Assembly: GCA_965215765.1 (NCBI GenBank)
Contig: OZ244118.1
Span: 1,736,001 to 1,800,000, forward strand
Source of the DNA: G965212025 sp965215765
GTDB lineage: Bacteria; Pseudomonadota; Gammaproteobacteria; Poriferisulfidales; Oxydemutatoraceae
Direction of reading: 5' to 3'
Length of the DNA stretch: 64,000 nucleotides
The notes under the pieces were generated by a model. That model worked only from the letters and a program-made list of their open reading frames with translations, made no database searches and was not told where the DNA came from. Shown in pieces: positions 17,167 through 25,757 of this stretch; within the stretch, counting starts at the first letter, position 1; every line of letters begins with the position of its first letter. A program made the position numbers and the translations under genes.

Positions 17167-17192
17167 AAAAAAATAACAGCCGATTCACGGCT
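17167..17192 (-). promoter_or_regulatory. Short hairpin plus U-run in the lipoprotein leader
   Basis: On the minus strand AGCCG-TGAAT-CGGCT is followed a few bases later by seven T, directly ahead of the AAGGAG ribosome site. The five-pair stem is weak for a terminator. If real it could be an attenuator or a 5' stabilising stem of a highly expressed lipoprotein message. Confidence 0.3.
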
Positions 17193-17205
17193 AACAAGAG
17201 CGTGC

Positions 17206-17234
17206 AATATAGCCTCTGAGCGTTAAAAAAGCAA
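17206..17234 (-). promoter_or_regulatory. Candidate sigma70 promoter of the lipoprotein gene
   Basis: On the minus strand TTGCTT (17234-17229), a 17-base spacer and TATATT (17211-17206). The predicted start near 17199 gives a leader of about 50 bases that includes the hairpin at 17178-17192. Confidence 0.6.
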
Positions 17235-17358
17235 TTACCTGAGACAAGCTGCTGTGCGCAATGTATCTACGCCAGTCATGTCAGGCTTGGCATTATCCGC
17301 TTTCGTGACCCAAGCGGCCTGAACAAGCTGTCGAGTCGTCCCTGGGGAGCCAATTCGC

Positions 17359-18405
17359 TCATTGCAGATCAGTCAAAATTTGTTGCCTCAAGACCGCTTC
17401 TTCGTTTTCCTTACGCAGCTGAGCAGACAACGGAATCAAACCTCGGTACGTCAGGTAACCATCATCACCAGAAGCATCGTCACTTATAAATGTCTGCACG
17501 TACTCCTCAAGCCCGGGGACTATGCCGACATGATCCTTCTTGACGTAGAAAAAAAGCAACCGGGACAGAGGATACTCACCACTTATGGTCGCTTCCAAAG
17601 TCGGCCTCTGTCCTTCCACTGACAAACCGCTGACCAGGTCAATGTTCTGATTCAGGAAGCTGAAACCAAATATGCCGTAGGTTTCGGGAGAAACTCTCAG
17701 TTTCTGCACCAAAAGGTTGTCATTTTCACCGGTGTCTATATAAGCACCGTCTTCCCGGAGTGTATGGCACCTCACCTTGTAAAGTCTTTTGTCTTGTTTT
17801 TTCAACTCTCTTACGCTCGGGAATGTTTTACACCCTCCCTCCATGGCCAGCTCAACAAAAGCATCACGGGTTCCAGAAGTTGTGGGAGGGCCTAAAACCC
17901 GTATCTTTATGTCTGGAAAGTCCCGGGAGATATCACTCCATTTTTCATTTGGATTCGGGATAAATGTCTTTTCTTTCCCCGGAGCCGGTATGTCTTTGGC
18001 CAGAGCCAGATAAAGTGTGCGAAAAGTCAGAGGAAAATCCACGCCAGCTTTGGATTGGGCAATCACTATTCCGTCGTAGCCAAAGGCAACTTCCATAATC
18101 TTTTTCACGCCACGCCTGCTACATCGCTTGACTTCTCCCTGTTTAATCCTTCTTGACGAGTTGACTATATCCGGAGTTCGGTATCCAAGTCCTTCACAGA
18201 ACAGTTTAATCCCTCCACCCGAACCGGTGGATTCAATTTTTGGCGTTTTGAATTCTGTCTCGCGGCCAAAGTGCTCAGCGACGACCGTCGCAAAGGGATA
18301 TACAGTGGACGAGCCTACGATGCTGACTTGATCCCGAGCTTTCAGCGGAGATGCGGCAAGGCACAGGGTCACCACAAGCACCGTTAGTGACATCGGTCTT
18401 TTCAA
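17359..18405 (-). CDS. PstS-like phosphate-binding protein
   Basis: 348 residues from TTG 18405, which has GAGG six bases upstream and gives a basic n-region before the hydrophobic signal (LTVLVVTLCLAASPLKA); ATG 18393 four codons later is the alternative. The mature part begins DQVSIVGSSTVYPFA and has ESTGSGGGIKLFCEG, SSRRIKQGE and PTTSGTRDAF, the ligand-contact segments of the PstS family. It captures phosphate in the periplasm for an ABC importer. No pstCAB, phoU or phoR genes follow, so it acts with a transporter encoded elsewhere or has another role, such as cell-surface phosphate scavenging. Confidence 0.85.
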   Translation of the reverse strand: MKRPMSLTVLVVTLCLAASPLKARDQVSIVGSSTVYPFATVVAEHFGRETEFKTPKIESTGSGGGIKLFCEGLGYRTPDIVNSSRRIKQGEVKRCSRRGVKKIMEVAFGYDGIVIAQSKAGVDFPLTFRTLYLALAKDIPAPGKEKTFIPNPNEKWSDISRDFPDIKIRVLGPPTTSGTRDAFVELAMEGGCKTFPSVRELKKQDKRLYKVRCHTLREDGAYIDTGENDNLLVQKLRVSPETYGIFGFSFLNQNIDLVSGLSVEGQRPTLEATISGEYPLSRLLFFYVKKDHVGIVPGLEEYVQTFISDDASGDDGYLTYRGLIPLSAQLRKENEEAVLRQQILTDLQ

Positions 18406-18576
18406 TGGGCACCTCGTCAGGTTGGGAAAACGGAACAGAAGCCCAGACACTCTAGTCACGTGAGTCAAAGTTCGGGAAAGCCAGAACGCGACAATTTTGA
18501 TTGTATCTCAAAAACCGCCAGCACCGCATGCAAACAAGACGTGGGCAGTATTCGCCATCCGCTTTGCTGTCAACAG

Positions 18577-18966
18577 CTACTCGGCTGGACTTTCCTGCCC
18601 TGCCAGCGGTCGATCAACGAGTTCGACTCGTGCCAAGGGGGCACAATCTGTACGTCTGAAACCTGCTTTGAGAATGCGCATATACCCACCAGGCCTGTCC
18701 CGGTAACGAGGTCCGAGAACCTCAAAAAGTTTTTTCACCGACTGCTTGTTTCGCAACCTGGAAAAAGCCAGGCGCCTGCAACTGACGCTGTCCGCCTTAG
18801 CTGCCAAGGTTACCAGGGGTTCAAAAAAACGCCTCAACTCCTTGGCTTTAGGCAACGTGGTTCTGATGGCTTCGTGTTCGATCAACGAAGCAGTCATGTT
18901 GGCGAACATCGCCTTTCTGTGAGCGCTGGTTCTGCCCAGCTTCTTCCCTGACTTTCTATGTCTCAT
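18577..18966 (-). CDS. rplQ: 50S ribosomal protein L17
   Basis: 129 residues, beginning MRHRKSGKKLGRTSAHRK, the nearly invariant L17 N-terminus that lies at the peptide exit region of the large subunit. Length is normal. Last gene of the alpha operon, 19 bases after rpoA. The C-terminus (RVELVDRPLAGQESPAE) is typical. No convincing terminator was found in the 170 bases before the pstS-like gene. Confidence 0.97.
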   Translation of the reverse strand: MRHRKSGKKLGRTSAHRKAMFANMTASLIEHEAIRTTLPKAKELRRFFEPLVTLAAKADSVSCRRLAFSRLRNKQSVKKLFEVLGPRYRDRPGGYMRILKAGFRRTDCAPLARVELVDRPLAGQESPAE

Positions 18967-18985
18967 AAAATCCCGGGCTCCTCTC

Positions 18986-19978
18986 TCAGCGCAGCTGCTC
19001 TCTTTGTTCCCGCCAAAGCTTCGGAGGAGGCCAGCTGATATCCATGTTCAATTCCAGGCTGTGTTCTTTAAGCCTGCGCTCTATTTCCACCACTGATTTT
19101 TTACCCAGATTGGGAGTCTTCAGAAGATCTTTTTCGCTTTTGATGACCAAATCTCCAATAAAGAGGATTTTCTCTGCCTTCAGGCTGTTGGTCAGCCGTG
19201 CGCCCAAGTTCAAACGTTCAACCAATTCCGTCAATATGGGATCAATTTCAGCAACCTGGGTGCTTTCAAGAAGATCGACTTCACCATCAAACTGGACAAA
19301 TTCGGAAAGCTGATAGCTAAGAATCGTCGCAGCTGTTCTCAGCACTTCCTCGGGGTCAACCGTGCCATTGGTTTCCATATCAATAATCAATTTGTCCAAG
19401 TCGGTTCGCCTTTCCACGCGCGCACCTTCAACGCTATATGCCACACGGATAACGGGGTTGAAGTTGGCATCCACCTCAATGATTCCAATGTCTGTTGTAT
19501 CGTCCCTGGTAGCTTTTGCTCTCGCAGCGCGGTATCCCCTGCCGTTTTCCACTACCAGCGTCATGTCAATTTCCCCGTTTTCGGCCAGACCTACAATACG
19601 ATGATTCTTGTTAAAAACCTCAATGGCTCCGCCTGCCTCTACGTCGGCTCCGGTCACTACTCCTGGACCTTTTTTCTGGATATTGACTTCGACGCTCGAT
19701 TCCGTCTGCATTTTCACCGCCAATCCTTTCAAATTCAGAATAATATCGGGAATGTCCTCCTGCACACCCTCCAAGGCAGTGTATTCATTAAAAGCACCTT
19801 CTATTCTCACAGAGACAACAGCACCTCCCGAAACCGAAGACATGAGCACTCTGCGCAAAGCACTGCCCAGTGTGTGCCCAAAACCTCTTTCCAGAGGTTC
19901 CAAAGTCAAGCGCAAATGCGCGGGTGACTTTTTCTCGACGCGCGTCAAACGCGGCTTTAACATACCATCAACTTGCAT
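18986..19978 (-). CDS. rpoA: RNA polymerase alpha subunit
   Basis: 330 residues. The N-terminal assembly domain (about 1-230) has LEPLERGFGHTLGSALRRVLMSS, and the C-terminal DNA- and activator-binding domain (about 245-315) has RLTNSLKAEKILFIGDL and LLKTPNLGKKSVVEIE. The Arg and Lys that contact UP elements in E. coli alpha are kept. Located between rpsD and rplQ as in other gammaproteobacteria. Confidence 0.98.
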   Translation of the reverse strand: MQVDGMLKPRLTRVEKKSPAHLRLTLEPLERGFGHTLGSALRRVLMSSVSGGAVVSVRIEGAFNEYTALEGVQEDIPDIILNLKGLAVKMQTESSVEVNIQKKGPGVVTGADVEAGGAIEVFNKNHRIVGLAENGEIDMTLVVENGRGYRAARAKATRDDTTDIGIIEVDANFNPVIRVAYSVEGARVERRTDLDKLIIDMETNGTVDPEEVLRTAATILSYQLSEFVQFDGEVDLLESTQVAEIDPILTELVERLNLGARLTNSLKAEKILFIGDLVIKSEKDLLKTPNLGKKSVVEIERRLKEHSLELNMDISWPPPKLWREQREQLR

Positions 19979-20019
19979 TACTGCACTCCCGTAGCCTAAA
20001 CATGAAACGACCGTCGCCG

Positions 20020-20643
20020 TTATTTGGAATACAGCTCAACGACGAGTGCTTCCTGTATATCCGGTGTAAGTTCTGCGCGCTCCGGTGCCGCTTTAAACAC
20101 CCCTTTCATCTTCACAGTATCCACGTCAACCCAATCCACGTGTTCCAGTTGACTCAGTACCTTCAAAGCCTCCGCGATGCGCGCTTGCTGGCGTGATTTC
20201 TCCTTAATTGAAATCACGTCGTTCGGTTTCACCTGATAGGAGGCAATGTTTACGATATTCCCGTTCACCTCAACGCTTCTGTGGCTAACGAGCTGCCTGC
20301 ATTCAGCGCGTGTTGAACCGAAGCCCATGCGGTAGGCAACGTTGTCCAGGCGACATTCCAGAAACCGGAACATGTTCTCACCCGTCGCACCTTTTGAGCG
20401 CGCAGATTTCTTGTAGTAACCACGGAACTGGGCTTCTGAAACACCGTACAAACGGCGCATTTTCTGCTTCTCACGCAGCTGTACGCGGTAGTCAGAAGGA
20501 CGTTGTCTGCGACGAGTTCCGTGTGCGCCAGGCGGCTTGGTCATGTTGCATTTCTTCTCAAGTCCACGCCCGCGCGCCTTGAGCATTAAATCAAAGCCCT
20601 CGCGGCGGCTGAGCTTACAGGTTGGTCCCAGATATCTTCCCAT
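20020..20643 (-). CDS. rpsD: 30S ribosomal protein S4
   Basis: 207 residues from ATG 20643 (MGRYLGPTCKLSRREG), with AAGGA about nine bases upstream. An in-frame extension to 20685 is not needed. S4 nucleates assembly of the 30S body, and in E. coli also represses its own operon by binding the rpsM leader. The S4 RNA-binding domain (about 95-160) includes RLDNVAYRMGFGSTRAECRQ. One extra Cys-poor N-terminal form, without a zinc site. Confidence 0.97.
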   Translation of the reverse strand: MGRYLGPTCKLSRREGFDLMLKARGRGLEKKCNMTKPPGAHGTRRRQRPSDYRVQLREKQKMRRLYGVSEAQFRGYYKKSARSKGATGENMFRFLECRLDNVAYRMGFGSTRAECRQLVSHRSVEVNGNIVNIASYQVKPNDVISIKEKSRQQARIAEALKVLSQLEHVDWVDVDTVKMKGVFKAAPERAELTPDIQEALVVELYSK

Positions 20644-20654
20644 GATGGTGTTCC

Positions 20655-21053
20655 TTAAACCCGTCGGCGTTTTGGTGGGCGGCACCCGTTGTGAGGAATC
20701 GGTGTTACATCCTGTATGGAAGTAATGTTAAAGCCGACTGTCCCGAGTGAGCGCACTGCTGGCTCACGTCCCGGTCCTGGCCCGCTGATTCGGACTTGCA
20801 GGTTCTTCACGCCGTAGCTTTGTTGCGCAACCTTGCCGACTTTTTCAGCCGCCACTTGCGCTGCGAAAGGTGTGCTTTTACGCGAACCCTTGAACCCTGA
20901 CGTTCCAGCGGTCGCCCAGCATAGAGCCGCACCGCTCATGTCGGTAAAGGTCACGTGCGTGTTATTAAACGAAGCACTCACGTAAACAATGGCATCCGTT
21001 ACCGAACGCTTCAGTTTCTTTTTTTGGTCAGACGACTTGGATTCTTTAGCCAA
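20655..21053 (-). CDS. rpsK: 30S ribosomal protein S11
   Basis: 132 residues from a TTG at 21053 (start MAKESKSSDQKKK) with AGGAG six bases upstream. The longer frame to 21269 would run through the rpsM gene and is not real. S11 forms part of the platform and contacts the mRNA exit site. VSASFNNTHVTFTD and the basic C-terminus NGCRPPKRRRV are diagnostic. Use of TTG for such an abundant protein is notable. Confidence 0.96.
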   Translation of the reverse strand: MAKESKSSDQKKKLKRSVTDAIVYVSASFNNTHVTFTDMSGAALCWATAGTSGFKGSRKSTPFAAQVAAEKVGKVAQQSYGVKNLQVRISGPGPGREPAVRSLGTVGFNITSIQDVTPIPHNGCRPPKRRRV

Positions 21054-21070
21054 AGTTAAACTCCTGTATA

Positions 21071-21430
21071 TTATTTTGACACCCGAACGCGCAATTTCCC
21101 CTTGCGCGTCCGGGCATTGGTCTTTGTGCGTTGCCCCCTGACCGGGAGCCGACGACGATGTCGAATGCCACGATAGGAACCAAAGTCCTGCAGACGCTTG
21201 ATATTCAAGTTCACCTGTCGGCGCAAATCGCCTTCCAGCGTGAACTTGGAGACTTCTTCCCGCAGGCAAGCCATTTCAGCCTCTGACAGATCCCGAATTT
21301 TCTTTTCCGGATTAATTTTTGTGCGCTCACAGATCTTCTGTGAGGTACTTTTGCCTAAGCCGTGTATCTGGGTCAGCGCAATTACGGTATGCGCGTGATC
21401 CGAAACATTAATACTCGCTATACGTGCCAT
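21071..21430 (-). CDS. rpsM: 30S ribosomal protein S13
   Basis: 119 residues. S13 sits in the 30S head and contacts the P-site tRNA and L5 through its C-terminal tail (GQRTKTNARTRKGKLRV). The helix-two-turn-helix part has IHGLGKSTSQKICE and GSYRGIRHRRRLPVRGQ. Starts six bases after the short rpmJ gene. First gene of the classical alpha operon, where S4 feedback acts in E. coli; an equivalent leader structure was not resolved. Confidence 0.97.
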   Translation of the reverse strand: MARIASINVSDHAHTVIALTQIHGLGKSTSQKICERTKINPEKKIRDLSEAEMACLREEVSKFTLEGDLRRQVNLNIKRLQDFGSYRGIRHRRRLPVRGQRTKTNARTRKGKLRVRVSK

Positions 21431-21435
21431 TTTTC

Positions 21436-21549
21436 TTAGCCTTGCCTCTGCTTATGCCTAGGGTCTTTACAAATCACCCTGAGGACTCGCCGCCGTCTCA
21501 CCAACCGGCAATCCCGACACATTTTCTTTACGGACGCTCTGACTTTCAT
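21436..21549 (-). CDS. rpmJ: 50S ribosomal protein L36
   Basis: 37 residues, reading MKVRASVKKMCRDCRLV then a run of arginines to the end at HKQRQG. Zinc ligands Cys11, Cys14, Cys27 and His32 are present, so this is the zinc-containing C+ form. The ATG overlaps the secY stop as ATGA, implying translational coupling. Location between secY and rpsM matches most bacteria. Confidence 0.96.
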   Translation of the reverse strand: MKVRASVKKMCRDCRLVRRRRVLRVICKDPRHKQRQG

Positions 21550-22919
21550 GTTTTCTTACCTGACAACAATCCTTTAAGGCGATCGGATCCTTTCTTTTTG
21601 CTGCTCCCTTTTTTCAAAGTAGATTTTTTCATCAGGCTGTCGTATTGCCCGGACAGCATATAGGCTTGAACCTGCGACATAAAATCCATAATCACAACTA
21701 CAATGATGAGCAAGGAGGTTCCTCCAAAATAGAACGGCACGTCCAGAGACAGAACCAGAAATTCCGGCAACAGACAGACCGTGCTGATGTAAATGGCACC
21801 AGCAGCCGTCAGACGACTGGTCACGTTGTCAATGTATTTGGCTGTTTGCGAGCCAGGACGATGCCCGGGGATGAAGGCACCGCTTCGCTTGAGCTGATCG
21901 GCTGTATCTCGCGCGTCAAACACAATGGCAGTATAAAAAAAGCAGAAAAACACAATGGCCACCGCGTATAAAAAAATGTACATGGGCTGTCCGGGACCCA
22001 ATGCTGTAGATATATCCCCCAGCCACTGCATCCCTTCTCCACGCCCAAACCACTGACCCAGGGTTGCCGGAAACAGAATGATGCTGGACGCAAAAATTGG
22101 AGGAATGACACCTGCCATATTCAACTTCAAAGGCAAATGGCTACTTTGCGCTGCGTATACGCGCTTGCCTTGCTGTCGGCGGGCATAATTCACGGTCAAG
22201 CGACGTTGACCCCGCTCTACGAACACGACAAAGCAGGTCACTGCAATGGTCAAAGCAAAGAGCAATAAAACCAAAGGAGGAGCCAGTTCGCCTGTATTCG
22301 TCAATTCCAATGTACCACCAATTGCCGACGGCAGCCCAGCCACAATTCCAGCAAAAATAATGATTGATATTCCGTTACCAATACCCCGCTCATTGATTTG
22401 TTCTCCCAACCACATCAAAAACATCGTACCAGTCACCAAGGAAACGGTTACCACAAAAATAAAACCAAAGCCTGTAATGTAAGCGGCGTTCTGGCTTTGT
22501 AAGGCAATCGCGACACCAATCGCCTGAAAAGTCGCCAGGAGCACAGTGCCGTAGCGTATATATTGCATGATGATGCGTCTGCCAGCTTCGCCTTCCTTTT
22601 TCAATTCTTTCAACTTCGGAATAACTGCGGTCATCAACTGAATGATGATAGATGCCGATATGTACGGCATGATGCCCAAGGCAAACAAGCTGAACCGCTC
22701 CAGCGCCCCGCCGGAGAACATGTTGAACATGTTCAGAATAGTGGTGCTTTGTTCCTCAAAAAACTGTGCCATTTGCTCAGGGTCAACGCCTGGCACCGGG
22801 ATGAAGCTTCCGATCCTGTAAACCGTGAGTGCCATCAGGACAAACAGGAGCCTCTTTCTCAGGGAACCGCTTTTGCCCTTTCCGGCAATCATGGAAAGAC
22901 TTTGTGGTGTGACTGCCAT
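21546..22919 (-). CDS. secY: Preprotein translocase subunit SecY
   Basis: 457 residues with about ten membrane helices. Forms the channel of the SecYEG translocon in the inner membrane. The N-terminus LRKRLLFVLMALTVYRIGSFIPVPGVDP, the plug region FNMFSGGALERFSLFALGIMPYI and the cytoplasmic loop YIDNVTSRLTAAGAIY are characteristic. Two bases separate it from rplO and its stop overlaps rpmJ. A long basic tail (KKSTLKKGSSKKKGSDR) is slightly extended compared with E. coli. Confidence 0.98.
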   Translation of the reverse strand: MAVTPQSLSMIAGKGKSGSLRKRLLFVLMALTVYRIGSFIPVPGVDPEQMAQFFEEQSTTILNMFNMFSGGALERFSLFALGIMPYISASIIIQLMTAVIPKLKELKKEGEAGRRIIMQYIRYGTVLLATFQAIGVAIALQSQNAAYITGFGFIFVVTVSLVTGTMFLMWLGEQINERGIGNGISIIIFAGIVAGLPSAIGGTLELTNTGELAPPLVLLLFALTIAVTCFVVFVERGQRRLTVNYARRQQGKRVYAAQSSHLPLKLNMAGVIPPIFASSIILFPATLGQWFGRGEGMQWLGDISTALGPGQPMYIFLYAVAIVFFCFFYTAIVFDARDTADQLKRSGAFIPGHRPGSQTAKYIDNVTSRLTAAGAIYISTVCLLPEFLVLSLDVPFYFGGTSLLIIVVVIMDFMSQVQAYMLSGQYDSLMKKSTLKKGSSKKKGSDRLKGLLSGKKT

Positions 22920-22921
22920 TC

Positions 22922-23374
22922 CTAGCTGGCCTCCGTTTCAATGTTGCCGCCCGCTTCCTGGATGCGTTGTCTTGCACCGCGGGTAACTTTGATTCCAGCA
23001 AGGGAGACAGCGCGCCCGATCTTGCCGGAATCAATCAATTTGATGTGTTTGGCCAGTCTGTGCACCAAGCCTTCTCGCACCAGAACCGTTCTGTCGATTT
23101 TCTCATCTGTCAAAAGGTTGATTTCCCCCAGACGCACTTCCGCGCTTTTGCTGGCGATTCGCGAACTAAAACCGGATTTCGGCAAGCGCCTTTGTAGAGG
23201 CATTTGCCCACCTTCAAATCCTCTGCGCACCTTCCCGCCGGAACGCGACTTTTGACCCTTGTGGCCTCTGCCGCAGGTTTTGCCATGACCGGAGCTACGA
23301 CCACGACCTACCCGCAAAGGCTTCTTTTTACTGCCCGGTTTGGGGCTTAAAGTGTTGAGGAGACAGTCAGGCAT
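22922..23374 (-). CDS. rplO: 50S ribosomal protein L15
   Basis: 150 residues from ATG 23374 (MPDCLLNTLSPKPGS), which overlaps the end of rpmD by eight bases. The longer in-frame extension upstream is the rpmD gene in another phase. L15 is a late-assembly protein of the large subunit. The glycine- and arginine-rich N-terminal tail (GRGRSSGHGKTCGRGHKGQ) and GFEGGQMPLQRRLPK are diagnostic. Confidence 0.96.
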   Translation of the reverse strand: MPDCLLNTLSPKPGSKKKPLRVGRGRSSGHGKTCGRGHKGQKSRSGGKVRRGFEGGQMPLQRRLPKSGFSSRIASKSAEVRLGEINLLTDEKIDRTVLVREGLVHRLAKHIKLIDSGKIGRAVSLAGIKVTRGARQRIQEAGGNIETEAS

Positions 23375-23552
23375 TTTCAATCCGAAGCATATAGCCAATT
23401 TTTTTGAGCACACCAACAATCTCTGGCCGATCATCAACCACGACAGAACCACGGATGCGCCGAAGGCCAAGACATCGGGCACTTTGTACATGAGATTTCA
23501 AACGTCCGTTGAGGCTACGCACCAAAGTGACACGAAATTTCTTTTCCATCAC
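23367..23552 (-). CDS. rpmD: 50S ribosomal protein L30
   Basis: 61 residues starting MMEKKFRVTLVRSLNGRLKS, with LGLRRIRGSVVVDDRPEIVG, the compact L30 fold of normal length (about 60). Overlaps rplO by eight bases and follows rpsE after 49 bases. Standard spc-operon position. Confidence 0.95.
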   Translation of the reverse strand: MMEKKFRVTLVRSLNGRLKSHVQSARCLGLRRIRGSVVVDDRPEIVGVLKKIGYMLRIENA

Positions 23553-23601
23553 TTTTACTCGGCGCCTTTCTGATGTTCAGGAGTGACAGGGGCAAACGGC
23601 A

Positions 23602-24129
23602 TCATGTTGTGTCCTCTGAGGCGAGTTCGTCGTCTAGCAACCGAATCCTGCCGCGCCTGGCCATAACCTGACCATGGGATTCCATCCTTGCAAGACCCAG
23701 GACGGTTGCCTTCACGACATTCGTGGGACAACGCGAACCAATACACTTTGACAAAACATTTTTTACGCCAACCACTTCAAAAACTGCGCGCATCGAACCT
23801 CCGGCAATAATTCCTGTCCCCGGAGATGCCGGCTTCATAAAAACTCTGGCGGCACCGTACTCGCTAGTGATGGAATAGCACAAAGTATCCCCATTCAACG
23901 GCACCTCAACCATGCCTTTGCGCGCCGCCTCCATCGCCTTTTGTATTGCCAGCGGCACTTCGCCCGCCTTGCCGTAACCAAGGCCAACCTTGCCTTTGGC
24001 ATTGCCGACCACCACCAAGGCGGTGAAGCCAAATTTTCGCCCACCTTTTACGACTTTCGCCACACGGTTAACAGCCACCAGCTTCTCCAGTAGCCCATCC
24101 GTCAATTCCGCTCTGTCAATATTCGACAC
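23602..24129 (-). CDS. rpsE: 30S ribosomal protein S5
   Basis: 175 residues from a GTG at 24129 (MSNIDRAELTDGLLEKL). The double-stranded-RNA-binding-like domain has AKVVKGGRKFGFTALVVVGN and the C-terminal domain PASPGTGIIAGGSMRAVFE. S5 shapes the mRNA entry tunnel and decoding fidelity. Slightly longer than E. coli S5 (167) through its tail DDELASEDTT. Confidence 0.97.
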   Translation of the reverse strand: MSNIDRAELTDGLLEKLVAVNRVAKVVKGGRKFGFTALVVVGNAKGKVGLGYGKAGEVPLAIQKAMEAARKGMVEVPLNGDTLCYSITSEYGAARVFMKPASPGTGIIAGGSMRAVFEVVGVKNVLSKCIGSRCPTNVVKATVLGLARMESHGQVMARRGRIRLLDDELASEDTT

Positions 24130-24152
24130 GATTATTCACACTCCGCGATTTT

Positions 24153-24506
24153 TCAAAACTTCAGCCCGGCTTCTCTCGCGCCACCTGCCAGTGCCCGAAT
24201 TCTACCAAGATAGGCGTATCCAGAGCGGTCAAAAGCCACTCTCTCAATGCCGGATTCCAATGCTTGCTGCGCCAGCCTTTTTCCGACCAACTCGGCCGCC
24301 TGCGACTTGTTCAATCCTTTTAGTTTGTCACTAATGGCTTTTTCCACTGTTGAAGCACTTGCCAAAGTCGTCGTGCCATCCGGCGAAAAAACCTGCGCGT
24401 AAGTATGCCGCAAGCTACGGAAGATTCCGAGGCGACAAATTTCGTTACGTCTCGCAGCAATTCTCATTTTCTGCGCTCGTTTTTTTCGTGCTGCTTTTTT
24501 ATTCAT
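24153..24506 (-). CDS. rplR: 50S ribosomal protein L18
   Basis: 117 residues, starting MNKKAARKKRAQKMRIAARR, with a basic N-terminal tail and the 5S-rRNA-binding fold (RLGIFRSLRHTYAQVFSPD, VAFDRSGYAYLGRIRALAGGAREAGLKF). With L5 it builds the central protuberance around 5S rRNA. Length matches E. coli L18. Confidence 0.97.
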   Translation of the reverse strand: MNKKAARKKRAQKMRIAARRNEICRLGIFRSLRHTYAQVFSPDGTTTLASASTVEKAISDKLKGLNKSQAAELVGKRLAQQALESGIERVAFDRSGYAYLGRIRALAGGAREAGLKF

Positions 24507-24517
24507 GCCATTACCAC

Positions 24518-25045
24518 CTAGCGTCTCTTCCCTTCCTTTCGGACAATGACTTGACCAGAGTACCGTACGCCTTTGCCCTTGTATGGCTCCGGAGGACGAA
24601 AGGCATAAATCTCCGCTGCTGCCTGACCAACTTTCTGTTTGTCTACCCCTTTCACCAGAATTTCAGTCTGCGTGGGGGTTTCAATGGTCAAACCTTGGCG
24701 AGGCACGTATCTCAAGGGATGCGAAAAGCCCAGCGACAAATCCAGAACATTGTTTTTCAACTGCGCACGGAAGCCCACGCCAACCAACTCCAGTTTGCGC
24801 TCAAAGCCTTTCTCGACTCCATGCACCATGTTAGCTGCCAAAGCTCGCATGGTTCCGGCTATGGCGTTATCTGCCTTTCCCACCGGGCTGAAACAAAGCG
24901 TCTGATCGCGATTCTCAAAATGAACCCGCTCGTGAACGTGAAGTGATAACTCACCTTTGGCACCGCGAAAAGTAATATCGCGCCCGGAGATCACGACGTT
25001 GACACCCACGGGAATCACAACCGGCTGCTTGGCAATTTTGGACAT
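24518..25045 (-). CDS. rplF: 50S ribosomal protein L6
   Basis: 175 residues, starting MSKIAKQPVVIPVGVNV. Two tandem L6 domains; the second ends with the motif RPPEPYKGKGVRY that contacts 23S rRNA near the sarcin-ricin loop. Length is normal. The stop of rpsH is directly adjacent. Confidence 0.97.
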   Translation of the reverse strand: MSKIAKQPVVIPVGVNVVISGRDITFRGAKGELSLHVHERVHFENRDQTLCFSPVGKADNAIAGTMRALAANMVHGVEKGFERKLELVGVGFRAQLKNNVLDLSLGFSHPLRYVPRQGLTIETPTQTEILVKGVDKQKVGQAAAEIYAFRPPEPYKGKGVRYSGQVIVRKEGKRR

Positions 25046-25046
25046 A

Positions 25047-25442
25047 TCATTCCACCAGGCAAATCACTTCGCCGCCTACTCCACGACGTTTGGCTTCACG
25101 CCCGCTTACAACGCCCTGCGACGTGGAAACCACAACTGTCCCCAACCCCCCCATTACGCGCGGCAAATCATCCACCTTGCGGTAAATGCGCAAGCCGGGG
25201 CGGCTCACGCGTTTCAGCGTAAGAATCACCGGCTTTCCCTTATGATACTTCAGACCGATACTCAGAACTTTGGTCGGGCCGTCTCCTTCATCCTTGCAAG
25301 ATGCCAAATATCCTTCCTGACACAGCACGTTAACAATGTTCACTTTCTTAAGTGAATGAGGCACTTTAACAACCTTATGACCAGCCGCCGCAGCGTTGCG
25401 GATGCTGGTCAACATGTCAGCAATGGGATCGCACAAACTCAT
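25047..25442 (-). CDS. rpsH: 30S ribosomal protein S8
   Basis: 131 residues from ATG 25442 (MSLCDPIADMLTSIRNA). An extension to 25586 would overlap rpsN and has no support. S8 binds the central domain of 16S rRNA and in E. coli represses the spc operon by binding mRNA at rplE. The C-terminal STSQGVVSGREAKRRGVGGE is diagnostic. Confidence 0.97.
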   Translation of the reverse strand: MSLCDPIADMLTSIRNAAAAGHKVVKVPHSLKKVNIVNVLCQEGYLASCKDEGDGPTKVLSIGLKYHKGKPVILTLKRVSRPGLRIYRKVDDLPRVMGGLGTVVVSTSQGVVSGREAKRRGVGGEVICLVE

Positions 25443-25450
25443 AAGAACAT

Positions 25451-25756
25451 CTACCAGCTTGACTTCACCAAGCCCGGAATTTCTCCGTTCATGGCGTGTT
25501 CCCGAAACTTGTTCCTTCCCAGACCAAAATATCGGTAATAACCATTCGCTCTGCCGGTTATCGTGCAACGATTCCGTAGGCGGCAAGGGGAAGCGTCACG
25601 AGGCATCTTCAGAATCAGCCCCTGCAACTCCATTCTTTCTTCCAATGACAGATCCGTTGCTTTCAACTTCGCGTTGATTGCTTTTCTCCGCTCTGCATAA
25701 GCTGCGACTATGCGCCGCCGCTTCTTCTCTTTTTCAATCATTGCCTTCCTTGCCAT
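25451..25756 (-). CDS. rpsN: 30S ribosomal protein S14
   Basis: 101 residues, beginning MARKAMIEKEKKRR. This is the long zinc-free (C-) form: the CxxC pairs of the short form are absent, and CTITGRANGYYRYFGLGRNK carries the rRNA-contacting core. It sits in the 30S head. Directly follows rplE with one base between the stop and ATG. Confidence 0.97.
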   Translation of the reverse strand: MARKAMIEKEKKRRRIVAAYAERRKAINAKLKATDLSLEERMELQGLILKMPRDASPCRLRNRCTITGRANGYYRYFGLGRNKFREHAMNGEIPGLVKSSW

Positions 25757-25757
25757 T

